Origin: an uncultured Collinsella sp. | GTDB taxonomy: Bacteria; Actinomycetota; Coriobacteriia; Coriobacteriales; Coriobacteriaceae | NCBI GenBank assembly: GCA_905194675.1 | Contig: CAJJTG010000032.1 | Span: 1 to 25,175 of the forward strand | DNA length: 25,175 nt | Direction of reading: 5' to 3' | Part shown: in pieces, positions 16,275 to 23,978 of the stretch | Layout of the letters: every line of letters begins with the position of its first letter | How positions within the stretch are numbered: the first letter of the stretch is position 1 | The notes under the pieces: model-generated | Told to the model about the DNA's origin: nothing | The model's input: the letters and a program-made list of their open reading frames with translations, nothing else | The model's database searches: none | Translations under genes and position numbers: made by a program

Positions 16275-17180
16275 ATGCGGCCCGGTGGCACTCAGACAAA
16301 GCGCGGCGCCGCGGTGCGCATGCGACGCCGACTGGGCTTGGCGCCGCGGGCGTACGCACTGCTGTCTTGCTCGCTGGTGCTGGTCATAGCTGGCGTTTCT
16401 GCCTATGGCATGACCGTGCCGTCCATGATGCAGGCACATGCCGCACGCGAACCGCGCGTGGGGCATGAGGTCAAAAGTGACCTGGGGACCACGACTGGAT
16501 ATGCTTGGGCAAGTGTGGTCGCGCATATTGTGTTTGGCACCGGCGACGCGGACGGCGCCGAGGCCCCGGACAACGAAGTCACGCTTGCCAATGGCAAAAC
16601 CATCGTGCTCACCAACACCAAGATCATCGATCGGTTGTCCAACAATAGCGTGGCGGCAACGGTGAATAAGGTCGAGCAGCAGAAGGAGCAGGACGCCCAG
16701 CAGTCCGGAAAGCCCGGTAGCTCGGATACTTCTGGCTCCGGCTCGGATTCGTCGAGTTCGGGCGGTGGCTCTGGGTCGGGTTCCTCTGCCGGAGGGTCTG
16801 GAAACGGCGGCTCGACGGGCGGCAACACTGACAACGATGCAAACTCCGGTGGCCTTTCCGCTGCTGAGGAAGAGAGCATTCACAGCTGGCTTGTGACCAA
16901 GTACAACATGCTCGACGGCTATGTTTCTCGTGCCAATGACGTGGTCTCGACCTATAACTCTACGGGAGATCCCAGGCCGTGCGACAGCCTGGTCGGGGAG
17001 ATGTTTGTCATTCGAGCCGAGTTCGGTCGTCAGACATTCTCGCCCCGGTCAAAGTGGTATCAGCAGTATGCCAATCTGTGGGGCTGTTACACCAACCTAT
17101 GTCAATGGGTCGGCCATTACGGCGATGATGACGTCGCGCTCGGTAACTTCAACAATAACGTGGCGGCGCTTGCCCTATGA
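16275..17180 (+). CDS. Membrane-anchored or secreted protein with Ser/Gly linker, kinase-cassette partner
   Basis: A 301-residue protein. A very basic N-terminus (KRGAAVRMRRR) leads to one hydrophobic helix (about 30-50), giving a signal anchor or signal peptide. A segment of about 80 residues (ANGKTIVLTNTKIIDRL) is followed by a low-complexity Ser/Gly linker (about 140-185). The C-terminal domain (about 190-301) is helical and aromatic, with Cys in PRPCDS, WGCYTN and LCQWVG. I do not recognise a family. GGAGGAG sits five bases before the ATG at 16275; the frame is open to 16182 but that stretch is not needed. Its stop overlaps the kinase start (ATGA), so coupling is likely. The outer domain may sense a signal or be a target of the kinase, which is inference from context. 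Confidence 0.85.
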   Translation: MRPGGTQTKRGAAVRMRRRLGLAPRAYALLSCSLVLVIAGVSAYGMTVPSMMQAHAAREPRVGHEVKSDLGTTTGYAWASVVAHIVFGTGDADGAEAPDNEVTLANGKTIVLTNTKIIDRLSNNSVAATVNKVEQQKEQDAQQSGKPGSSDTSGSGSDSSSSGGGSGSGSSAGGSGNGGSTGGNTDNDANSGGLSAAEEESIHSWLVTKYNMLDGYVSRANDVVSTYNSTGDPRPCDSLVGEMFVIRAEFGRQTFSPRSKWYQQYANLWGCYTNLCQWVGHYGDDDVALGNFNNNVAALAL

Positions 17181-19021
17181 TGACCGATCTTGCATCCACC
17201 ACACCACAATCGCTCGGTCGCGATCCCATGGTCGGCCTGCGCCTGGCGCGTGTCGACGGGTTTGAGCCGGCCATTGCGCTCGGTCAGGACGAACTGCCTG
17301 CCTATCTGCGTCGTTTTACGATACTGTTTGCCGACGATGCCACCATGCGCCGTGGCGGTATCGGCCGCGTGACGCGTGCCGTCAACGCCCAAGGCGAGGC
17401 CGTGGCACTCAAGCAGCTCATCTTGCCAACGTGCGATGAGTTTGACGATGCCGCCGCCCATGAGGCGCTGGTCGCCAAGTTCAAAGCGGCGTTTCGCGAG
17501 GAATACGAATGCCATCGCGCCCTTTCGGGCCTTAAGGGCTTTCCCCGCCTCTATGGCTGGGGCGAGGTCGACGGTGTGCCTGCAATTGTCATGGAATGGG
17601 TCGAGGGCGAGACGCTCGCCCGCTTGCGCTCGCGCTTTGCCGTGGACGATGCCGGCCGCCTATCGCCGCTTGTGGCGGCGCGTCTGGGTCGCGACCTGTT
17701 CGATCTGCTCTGCCGTATGAGCCTGGTGGGCGAGGGCTTTGCCCACCGCGATATCTCGCCCGCTAATATTATGGTGCGTACGGCGCGTCTACCGCTTGAC
17801 CGGCAGCTTGCCGAGGGCACCTTTGACCTGTGCCTGATCGACTTTGGCTCGTCGCTGGCGCTTGAGCCTGCGTCGGCCGTGGCCGGTACCGGCGGCAAGG
17901 CGTCGTTTACGGAGCGCTATGCCACGCTGCGTCGCGCGACGGTTGCCTATGCCCCGCCCGAGATGCTCACCGACGATATTCCCGACCTGCGCGCTTTGCG
18001 TATGTCGCCGGCGATCGACGTCTATGCCGCAGCAAGCACGGTTTACGAGCTCATTGCCGGCGCCGCGCCATACGAAGCCGCGCCGAGCACTTCGGGCACC
18101 TCGGGTTCGCGCAAAAAGACGCGCGACATCGCCAGCCCCTACCGTCTCAAGATGGACACGCTGCCCGACTATCCCATTGGTGCCCATGCGCCCGGTTGCG
18201 ATTTGACTCAGCTGCTTCGTCGTGAGCCCGATGTGGCGCTCGCTGCGGCCGAGCAGGCCCAGCAGCTGGGGCTTGAGCCGGATTCCGAGGAGCTACGCGA
18301 TGCGCTGGCGTTTGTCGATGCCCAGCTGTTCGACGTGGTGATGGCCTGTCTGTCCAGCCATCAAAAAGATCGTCCCGAGCCGGCGGCGGTCGAGGCGGCG
18401 CTCTCGGCGTTTTGTGACCACTATGCGCAAAATGTCGGTCGTTCGCTCCGCGGCGAGCCGCTCACGCCGTGCCCCATGGATGCGTCTGGCCGCGCGGTTC
18501 GTCGCGCGCTGATGGTCGGCGCGACGGTCGTCTGTGGCGTGGTTTGGGCTGTGGTCGTGGTTTCGGCCGCGCTGCTGGCGTCGGGCGCTCGCGTGACGGC
18601 GACTTTGGGATCGCTCGTGTGGTCTGGGTCGCTACCGGGTATTATTGCCGCACTGGCGTTGGCGCTGCCAGGCATAGCCGGCGTTGCCGCGGGGGCACTT
18701 GCGCGCGATCGGCGCTCGGGCTTCCTGCAGGGTGTGCTTGCGCTTTCTGCCTGCGAGGTTCCGGTGCTGGTTGTGGCTGCATGTAGCGTATTTTCCCAAC
18801 GCGCCGTGATGGGCGGCCTTGTTGCCGCTCTGGTTGCAACCTATACGCTTACGTGGTTTTTGCTTGCGATGGGCTTTGCCTTTGAACTTCCCGTTTCGGC
18901 ACCGCGACGCACAAAAGCCCAGATGGCGACTCCGCTTGCCGGTGGAGCCGCAGCTGTCCGTACTTTTGGCGGACCTGTCGAAGTATCGTCCGATTCTATT
19001 TCTACGACCAAGGAGGCCTAG
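17177..19021 (+). CDS. Divergent membrane Ser/Thr protein kinase
   Basis: A 614-residue protein. The N-terminal kinase domain (about 45-300) has RRGGIGRV, VALK, HRDISPANI with Ser at the usual Lys, IDFGSS, and YAPPEML. A loop rich in Ser/Thr/Gly (STSGTSGSRKK) interrupts the C-lobe. After about residue 430 come around five or six membrane helices (about 440-590), then a short Ser/Thr-rich C-terminus. The catalytic Asp and DFG Asp remain. It has no PASTA repeats. It resembles the multi-span kinase at 8634 in layout only loosely. It overlaps the preceding gene by 4 bp and is followed 3 bp later by an FHA gene, forming a three-gene cassette. It may phosphorylate the FHA protein or an FHA ligand. 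Confidence 0.88.
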   Translation: MMTDLASTTPQSLGRDPMVGLRLARVDGFEPAIALGQDELPAYLRRFTILFADDATMRRGGIGRVTRAVNAQGEAVALKQLILPTCDEFDDAAAHEALVAKFKAAFREEYECHRALSGLKGFPRLYGWGEVDGVPAIVMEWVEGETLARLRSRFAVDDAGRLSPLVAARLGRDLFDLLCRMSLVGEGFAHRDISPANIMVRTARLPLDRQLAEGTFDLCLIDFGSSLALEPASAVAGTGGKASFTERYATLRRATVAYAPPEMLTDDIPDLRALRMSPAIDVYAAASTVYELIAGAAPYEAAPSTSGTSGSRKKTRDIASPYRLKMDTLPDYPIGAHAPGCDLTQLLRREPDVALAAAEQAQQLGLEPDSEELRDALAFVDAQLFDVVMACLSSHQKDRPEPAAVEAALSAFCDHYAQNVGRSLRGEPLTPCPMDASGRAVRRALMVGATVVCGVVWAVVVVSAALLASGARVTATLGSLVWSGSLPGIIAALALALPGIAGVAAGALARDRRSGFLQGVLALSACEVPVLVVAACSVFSQRAVMGGLVAALVATYTLTWFLLAMGFAFELPVSAPRRTKAQMATPLAGGAAAVRTFGGPVEVSSDSISTTKEA

Positions 19022-19024
19022 GTC

Positions 19025-19963
19025 ATGGCATCTCAAGTTGAGCTCACCCCATGCGGGGCCATGTTTGACATCTTTAAGCGCGCAGCGCATCTGAGCCATA
19101 TCGAGCTGTGCGGCTTGGTGCTTTCGTCCCGTCCGCTCGCCGACGGCCGCAGCCCGCAGAGCCGAGCCGCCGATCGCTCTTGGGTTTCCCGCTTTATCGT
19201 TCGCGCGCCGGTCGGCACGCTTCAGCAGCGCTACTTTGCCGAATACGGTACCTCGGCTGCGCGTATTATGTCGCAACTGGCCCTGCGCCAGCGCAATCCC
19301 ATGGACTCCACGGCTGTAATCAATATGGTGTGCGGTCCTGCAGGTGAACCGATGGTACGCGCGCTCGAAGAGTGCCACCAGGACACGAATCTCTATCGCA
19401 ACGCGCTCGATCGCCTGTCCCAGGCGGCGGAACTCATGCCCGCCGAGCGCGCCGAGGTCGTGCTGGTGCTGTTTGTCGCCGTCGGTTGTTCGGCGGATGT
19501 GCGGTCCTCGGTGAACTATGCCATCGACTACGCGAACGCGACCTGCGGCGGAGGCACATCCACGCCGCGTTCGCTTGGCATGTCGCTGACTGCGGGCGAA
19601 CGCGAACCCGCCCCGGCGCACCCTTTGGGCTTGCTGCGCGTGCAAAACAGTTTTGTCGTGAGCGCCCCGCGCTGGATTCAGCCGAGTGAGCAGGGTGTTG
19701 AGATTGGCGCGCTGGCCACTGGTGAGGGCGATATTACCGACGTCGGCGACGATGTCTCGGCCCGCCATGCCCATATCTGGTGCGATGCTCAAAATATCTG
19801 GCACGTCGAGGACTTGTCGTCCACCAACGGAACCGTGGTGGTAAACGGGGCCACGCGCGTTTGCATTCAGGTCGAGCCCGGCCGTTCCGCCCAGCTCAAT
19901 CCCGGCGACGAGCTCAAGCTCGGCGAATCCACTACCTATGCCATCCTCTTCGGTGCCCTCTAG
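19025..19963 (+). CDS. FHA-domain protein of the second kinase cassette
   Basis: A 312-residue soluble protein. Residues 1 to about 200 form a helical region I do not recognise (YGTSAARIMSQLALRQ, then AERAEVVLVLFVAVGC). The FHA domain follows (about 205-312): VEIGALATGEGD, the core SARHAHIW, and DLSSTNGTVVVNG. The FHA arginine is seen in SARHAH, but the usual GR before the ligand loop is replaced by GALATG, so phosphothreonine binding may be altered. AAGGAGG lies eight bases before the ATG. It is the last gene of the cassette; a GC-rich inverted repeat starts at its stop codon. Confidence 0.9.
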   Translation: MASQVELTPCGAMFDIFKRAAHLSHIELCGLVLSSRPLADGRSPQSRAADRSWVSRFIVRAPVGTLQQRYFAEYGTSAARIMSQLALRQRNPMDSTAVINMVCGPAGEPMVRALEECHQDTNLYRNALDRLSQAAELMPAERAEVVLVLFVAVGCSADVRSSVNYAIDYANATCGGGTSTPRSLGMSLTAGEREPAPAHPLGLLRVQNSFVVSAPRWIQPSEQGVEIGALATGEGDITDVGDDVSARHAHIWCDAQNIWHVEDLSSTNGTVVVNGATRVCIQVEPGRSAQLNPGDELKLGESTTYAILFGAL

Positions 19964-20015
19964 CCGGCAGTTAAGGACGTTCCTTTTCTGCCGGCACTTG
20001 GGGACACTCCTCGGC
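19963..20015. repeat. REP-like inverted and direct repeat
   Basis: GCCGGCAG (19963-19970) pairs with CTGCCGGC (19988-19995). The unit then recurs in degenerate form: GCCGGCAGTTAAGGACG is followed 27 bp later by GCCGGCACTTGGGGACA. It begins on the stop codon of the FHA gene and may double as its terminator, though no T tract follows. It marks the transition to the lower-GC part of the window. Confidence 0.5.
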
Positions 20016-20159
20016 GCGCCAGAGCCGGTCGCCTGGGGATGGAGAGGCCATTTTGGCCCTTGGCGGTCAGTCGGGGCGAAACTAGAAGATCTTTCCGATT
20101 CGCGGCTGTTCATGCTTGTAGAGCATCTAAAACAATAGGATGTTATTCTGGAATATGCC

Positions 20160-20913
20160 GGGTGCGTGAACTTGCCTGTCTTAGCCTTAATAAGGTATAG
20201 GGGAGTTTGGCTCAGGGGTTCCGTGTTGTTCTTCAGCGCAGTATTGTGGGACAGATTTGCTGAGATTGGCGCCTTACACCGCAGAGCGCACGGAAGGCTC
20301 TCGATTTGTGTTCTGGCCCCAGAATACAGGGCCTGATACTTACCAACTGTGGCATGGATGTAACATCTGTAGAAATCAACCCTTTTGTTGTCGACCTTTG
20401 TAAGAAAAACACTGCCATCAACTCTTTGGATGACGAAACTAGGGTGCTTGAGGGGAGCCTTTACTCCCCTCTGAGAGATGACTCATGTTTTTCGCTTGTC
20501 GTTGTGAATCCTCCGTTACTGCCGATTCCGGATGAGATTCCTTATCCCTTCGTTTGAGATGGAGGACAATCGGGTCTGGATAAAACACTTCGTATTCTTA
20601 AGGGTGGCGATACGCATTTAGAGAAAAACGGTAAATACTGCTAATAGGGGTGACGACGATGGTGCGGGGGCGACCCGCGATGCTCTCATCAATACGTCGG
20701 ATACTTGGGAAATCAGGTCTAGATGCATGTATGATGATGCTGTGTGGCTATTCAATTAATCCGCGTTCCGAATGGGTGCAGGGTATAGCTGCGACATCGT
20801 ATGCTTTTGACCCGGCGCGATACTCAGATATTTCTGAGGCGGTTGACGAAGTTTATACGCACTATGCCGCGCAAGGCGTTTCGGAAGTTTGCACATCTAC
20901 GTTACGGGCTTAG
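20160..20913 (+). pseudogene. Decayed class I SAM-dependent methyltransferase
   Basis: Pieces of one methyltransferase lie in three frames. About 20160-20270 gives VLFFSAVLWDRFAEIG. From about 20260 a second frame gives LDLCSGPRIQGL, the SAM-binding motif I, followed by DVTSVEINPFVVD and the catalytic-type VVVNPPLLPIPDE. A TGA at 20555 interrupts, yet the same frame continues with DGGQSGLDKTLRILKG until TAA TAG at 20642. A third frame from 20650 gives the C-terminus (SINPRSEWVQGIAATSYAFD, ending YAAQGVSEVCTSTLRA). The NPPL motif suggests a methyltransferase acting on N atoms (PrmC/RlmG-like MTS fold); the substrate is unknown. Two frame changes and several stops make function very unlikely. 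It precedes the ABC transporter on the same strand. Confidence 0.75.
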
Positions 20914-21038
20914 GTTTCTTCAAGCGAGCAGGCCGGTTGCGTTATTTCGAGCGATTTTTCTAGTCTAGACGACAAAAGGCAAAGGATTTGATGGGTATAA
21001 AACGCGGACGTTTGTGGGCGGATGCTCAAATCTATTGT

Positions 21039-21082
21039 GGCAATCGGGCGGTTGAAAAAGATATTTCAACCGCCCGATTGCC
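21039..21082. repeat. Perfect 19-bp inverted repeat with 6-nt loop
   Basis: GGCAATCGGGCGGTTGAAA (21039-21057) is followed by AAGATA and then its exact complement (21064-21082). It has no trailing T tract. It lies between the methyltransferase remnant and the ABC transporter, in a 315-bp gap (20914-21228) with no supported gene. Perfect conservation in an otherwise decaying region suggests either recent origin (palindromic mobile repeat) or function as an RNA hairpin. Confidence 0.8.
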
Positions 21083-21228
21083 AGGTTCGTCGGAGGAGAT
21101 GTCCGATTCCGACTCTCTTGTAGGAAGAGCTTGAGATCGTATTGGCCCAAGGCAATCTTAAAGCAGTCTCATTGGCAAATCTTCGCTCCTGTTGTGTTGA
21201 GGTGTAAGGTATCAGTGATTGATGTTTT

Positions 21229-22884
21229 GTGGCGGGTAGATTGGGGCCTTCCTTGATTCGATGCGTTCTCTCGAGGTTCATCAGAGCAAAAGGGGCTTTC
21301 GTCTTCATTGCTATCACGGTGATTGGAACCGCTCTCTCCTATGCCATGCCATACGTGAACGGGAAATTCTTAGATTTTCTTCTCGGTAACCGCAGCGAAA
21401 GAGACGCCGTACTCTTCGCGCTCCTGGTTGCGTCAATAGGAGTTTTCTCCACCCTCTTTACTTATTTTGCAGGAACACTTTCCATTCGCATAACCACGAG
21501 ACTTTCCTTTGATCTTCTCAGGGAGGCCGTCTTGCGTTTTGAAAGAGACGATTACTTGGTGAGTCGGACCATCGATCCAGCCTATACAACGCAACGGATT
21601 ATTTCCGACTCTAGCGTGGTCTCATCCTTCGTTTTGGCGAATTTTATCAGTGCGCCGCTGTCCATTGTAGCCATTCCCATCGTATTGCTTATCATATGGT
21701 CAATTGATTCAACTCTCGCGGTGTTTTCCATCATTCTCCTCATCGTGTATTTCTGTGTAATTACTGGGTTGAGGAAACTTTTGTATAGGGTCACGTATGA
21801 GAAGAAAGAGGCGGACAGCGCCTTTTACGCCGCAATTGCATCGCAGCTTAATCAGATTCTCAACATTCAACTGACATCTTCGTACGGCAAGAGCGAACAA
21901 GCGCTCGACGCTGGGTTTAAGAGCTATTTTCCCAAAGTTTTGCGCTCCGGAAAGCTATCATATTCTCTGACATCGCTCGATGGTCTTTTCGCAGCGTTGT
22001 TTCAAGCGGTGATACTTGTTGTTTCCGGAGTACGAATCATTAACGGAACTATGTCAATAGGCGAGTACACTATCATCGGTACATACTTCGCGGTTCTCTT
22101 TAAGACTTTGAAAAGTATGATGTCATTGTTCAAATCCTATCAAGATGCCAAAGCATCATGGGATAGGACGGCTATCGCGACGAGAGAAAAGGAGAGATCG
22201 GGGTGGAATCGGACCGATTTAGCTAAACTCGATGAAATAAATGACATTTCGGTATCTGATTTGGAATTCTCGGTTGCCCTTCCAGACGGATCTGTCCGAG
22301 AGGTCCTCGGCGGGTTTTCTTTCAAGTTTTCCGGTCCTGGTACATATTGCATAGTTGGGGAAAACGGAAGAGGCAAGACGTCACTTCTTTACTTGATGCT
22401 CGGGCTATACTCATCGAAAGGCAAAGTAAAATACAACGGCGTGCCAATCGAAGAATGCGACTTGGATTACATACGTGCGAGAGAGATATCGTGCTGCCCA
22501 CAGTCGTGCTTCGCGCCGGACGAAACGGTGAAAGAGCTGTTAGAGTATTTCGACACGCCCTTTTCTTCCTATCACCGGGGTGTAGACGGCCTACTTTCGC
22601 TGGAAAACAGCGTGAAGGAGTTGCTCGGGAAACGTTGCTCCGCGCTTTCGGGCGGTGAGCTGCGCCGAGTGTACTTATGGTCGGCGATTTCACGCAAGTC
22701 GTCAGTTTTGGTACTCGACGAGCCCACGACTGGGTTAGACGCTGTAAGCCGCGCCGAGCTTGCGGCCTATGTTAAGCGCAACAAGCAAAGCCAGCTGATC
22801 ATCATTGTCTCTCACGATGACGAGATGGTCGGCGCGGTAGAAGGGGTAGTGGATTTAGGCAGCATGTACCGGGGTAAATGCTGA
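21229..22884 (+). CDS. ABC exporter half-transporter (membrane domain fused to ATPase)
   Basis: A 551-residue exporter-type half-transporter, expected to work as a homodimer. The membrane domain (about 1-330) has around six helices, beginning AFVFIAITVIGTALSYA. The ATPase domain (about 340-551) has Walker A GENGRGKTS (about 375), a Q-loop in CCPQSCF, signature LSGGELRR (about 470), Walker B VLVLDEPTTGLD (about 493) and H-loop VSHDDE (about 527). No N-terminal C39 peptidase domain is present. The GTG at 21229 is the first possible start after an in-frame TGA, but no good Shine-Dalgarno precedes it; TTG at 21241 is an alternative. Base composition is clearly more AT-rich than the upstream genes. 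It converges on the RiPP locus rather than being in its operon; peptide export is possible but unproven. Confidence 0.9.
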   Translation: MAGRLGPSLIRCVLSRFIRAKGAFVFIAITVIGTALSYAMPYVNGKFLDFLLGNRSERDAVLFALLVASIGVFSTLFTYFAGTLSIRITTRLSFDLLREAVLRFERDDYLVSRTIDPAYTTQRIISDSSVVSSFVLANFISAPLSIVAIPIVLLIIWSIDSTLAVFSIILLIVYFCVITGLRKLLYRVTYEKKEADSAFYAAIASQLNQILNIQLTSSYGKSEQALDAGFKSYFPKVLRSGKLSYSLTSLDGLFAALFQAVILVVSGVRIINGTMSIGEYTIIGTYFAVLFKTLKSMMSLFKSYQDAKASWDRTAIATREKERSGWNRTDLAKLDEINDISVSDLEFSVALPDGSVREVLGGFSFKFSGPGTYCIVGENGRGKTSLLYLMLGLYSSKGKVKYNGVPIEECDLDYIRAREISCCPQSCFAPDETVKELLEYFDTPFSSYHRGVDGLLSLENSVKELLGKRCSALSGGELRRVYLWSAISRKSSVLVLDEPTTGLDAVSRAELAAYVKRNKQSQLIIIVSHDDEMVGAVEGVVDLGSMYRGKC

Positions 22885-23252
22885 CAAGTGTAGTGCTACC
22901 CAACTGACAGAGATAACAAAAAAGCGATGCAGATGCACGTAGCATTCAGTCGGTTCGGACTCGGTGCCTTCACGCCATCGCAACGCTTTCAGATATAGTT
23001 CTCATTCTCTTACTAAAGGAAACTTTAGTCTACGTTGTCTTGTCGAGACAGAGGTGAAGCGAAGTGTTGTCGCGACGTATCTTATTCCAGGTGGCTCAGT
23101 ATCATCGTGAGAATCACACCAAAGTGTACTTACAATTCTCGTGTCCCACGGACAACATGAGCTGAGCATTGAGGTTCCACCCTTTGCTGCAACTACACGG
23201 GGTTGGACGGCAATGAATATGCCGGGCCGCATGCCACGCGCAGCGGGGGTCC
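22885..23252. other. Non-coding stretch with small hairpin
   Basis: No gene is supported here. There is a perfect 7-bp inverted repeat, ACTAAAG/CTTTAGT with loop GAAA, at 23012-23029. The region probably contains debris of the insertion-element remnant that follows. A minus-strand frame of 97 codons (23002-23295) lacks a credible ribosome site and looks random in composition. Confidence 0.4.
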
Positions 23253-23378
23253 ATGCCCCAGTATGTTGCCTACAGCAGCCTCGATGTCCACGCACACATC
23301 ATCTCTGCCTTCGTGTTCAATCCGTTTGCCGGAGAGTGCGAGGGTTACAAGGCCGTAGAATACGAGCCGAACAAATGA
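23253..23378 (+). pseudogene. N-terminal remnant of an IS110-family transposase
   Basis: A 41-codon frame reads YVAYSSLDVHAHIISAFVFN, then PFAGECEGYKAVEYEPNK and stop. The start matches the typical N-terminus of IS110-type transposases (tyrosine, Gly/Ser, LDVHAR-like with the first catalytic Asp, then a phrase ending in NP-x-GE). The rest of the enzyme, including the DEDD catalytic remainder and the Ser domain, is absent. No terminal repeats are expected for this family, so the element's ends cannot be marked. It sits between the ABC transporter and the RiPP locus and indicates past mobile-element activity. Assignment is by pattern recognition only. Confidence 0.5.
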
Positions 23379-23476
23379 AATGCGGTATCGACGCATAGGA
23401 TTAAACTGACGATTGCTTTGCACCGAAAATACGCCCGGAAAGCCGCTATGGGTGGCGGCCCGGGTTAAATTGAGAG

Positions 23477-23513
23477 GCCCGTCCGATCACTTTCATGTGA
23501 CGAACGGTCGGGC
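23477..23513. terminator. Bidirectional-type hairpin between RiPP locus and IS remnant
   Basis: GCCCG-CCG arms (from 23477) pair imperfectly with CGG-CGGGC (to 23513), with an inner GTCAC/GTGAT pairing on the minus strand. TTCTTATTC follows on the plus strand and CTCTCAATTT on the minus strand. Another hairpin, CCCGG-GCCGC paired with GCGGC-CCGGG, lies at 23434-23464. Together they would end the minus-strand RiPP operon, whose last short gene stops at 23582. Confidence 0.55.
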
Positions 23514-23581
23514 TTCTTATTCCACTTGCCAATGCTCGGCTCATATTGGAAGAAAGCTACGCTAATGTTTGCGTGATACTC

Positions 23582-23689
23582 CTATTTTTTCCGAAGAAAG
23601 AATCGGATAATGAAGAATAACAATAAAAAAGGTGCCAGATATAAAGCAAGTACAAAGGTTAATCCAACGAGACCTTGCAATAATGGCAT
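23582..23689 (-). CDS. 35-residue single-helix membrane peptide
   Basis: The frame reads MPLLQGLVGLTFVLALYLAP, followed by a Phe/Leu/Ile-rich stretch ending FFLRKK. This is one long hydrophobic helix with a basic C-terminus and no other domain. The ATG is preceded by a near-ideal GGGAGGAG two to three bases away, which supports real translation. It lies 79 bp downstream of the second precursor peptide on the same strand and just ahead of the hairpins near 23500. It may be a small immunity, export-accessory or membrane-stress peptide of the RiPP locus, or an unrelated type I toxin-like peptide. I recognise no named family. Confidence 0.6.
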   Translation of the reverse strand: MPLLQGLVGLTFVLALYLAPFLLLFFIIRFFLRKK

Positions 23690-23768
23690 AACTCCTCCCA
23701 GACACGAGATTTTGGTATTTGTCCCCATCTTATTTTGAATTGGACCAAATAGTTCCTAGACACAAAAA

Positions 23769-23948
23769 CTACTCGTCAACTGGATCGCACCAATCTGCTG
23801 GCAAAACACAGCTTGATTCTTTATCGACATAGCACCAATCCGCAACAGGGCACTCGGCGATGTCGTAAAAATTGCATATATCAACTCCAAGACAACAAGG
23901 CTCAACGGGAGTATGTTCATTTGAACCAACAGGATGGATATGCTTCAT
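23769..23948 (-). CDS. RiPP precursor peptide B (Cys/Asp-rich, CX3D type)
   Basis: A 59-residue peptide. The leader MKHIHPVGSNEHTPVEP is followed by a core with seven Cys (18, 19, 25, 33, 39, 47, 54). Asp follows most of them at short, regular distance: C19-D23, C25-D29, C33-D37 and C54-D58 are CX3D; C39-D42 is CX2D; C47-D52 is CX4D. The pattern CLGVD, CNFYD, CPVAD is almost a repeat. GAGGAG lies five bases before the ATG at 23948. It starts 30 bp after precursor A and shares its leader opening MKHIHP and Cys order. Such Cys-Asp spacing is the substrate pattern of thioether-forming SPASM radical-SAM enzymes (ranthipeptides such as freyrasin). Crosslinking is inferred; disulfide or metal binding are alternatives. 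Confidence 0.8.
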   Translation of the reverse strand: MKHIHPVGSNEHTPVEPCCLGVDICNFYDIAECPVADWCYVDKESSCVLPADWCDPVDE

Positions 23949-23978
23949 AACAGCTCCTCACCTTAATCCAATTAGAGA

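Noticed and set aside
18632..20113. Minus-strand open frame of 493 codons
   Set aside because: It lies antisense to the membrane part of the kinase and the whole FHA gene, which have clear domains and ribosome sites. Its composition (Arg/Ala/Gly-rich, no motifs) is that of a high-GC shadow frame.
23002..23295. Minus-strand frame of 97 codons rich in Cys and Arg
   Set aside because: It has no convincing ribosome site and overlaps the transposase remnant on the other strand; its composition looks random despite the Cys content.
23585..23711. Plus-strand frame of about 42 codons beginning MKNNNKKG
   Set aside because: It is antisense to the small membrane peptide, which has a much better ribosome site; no upstream GGAGG precedes the plus-strand ATG.
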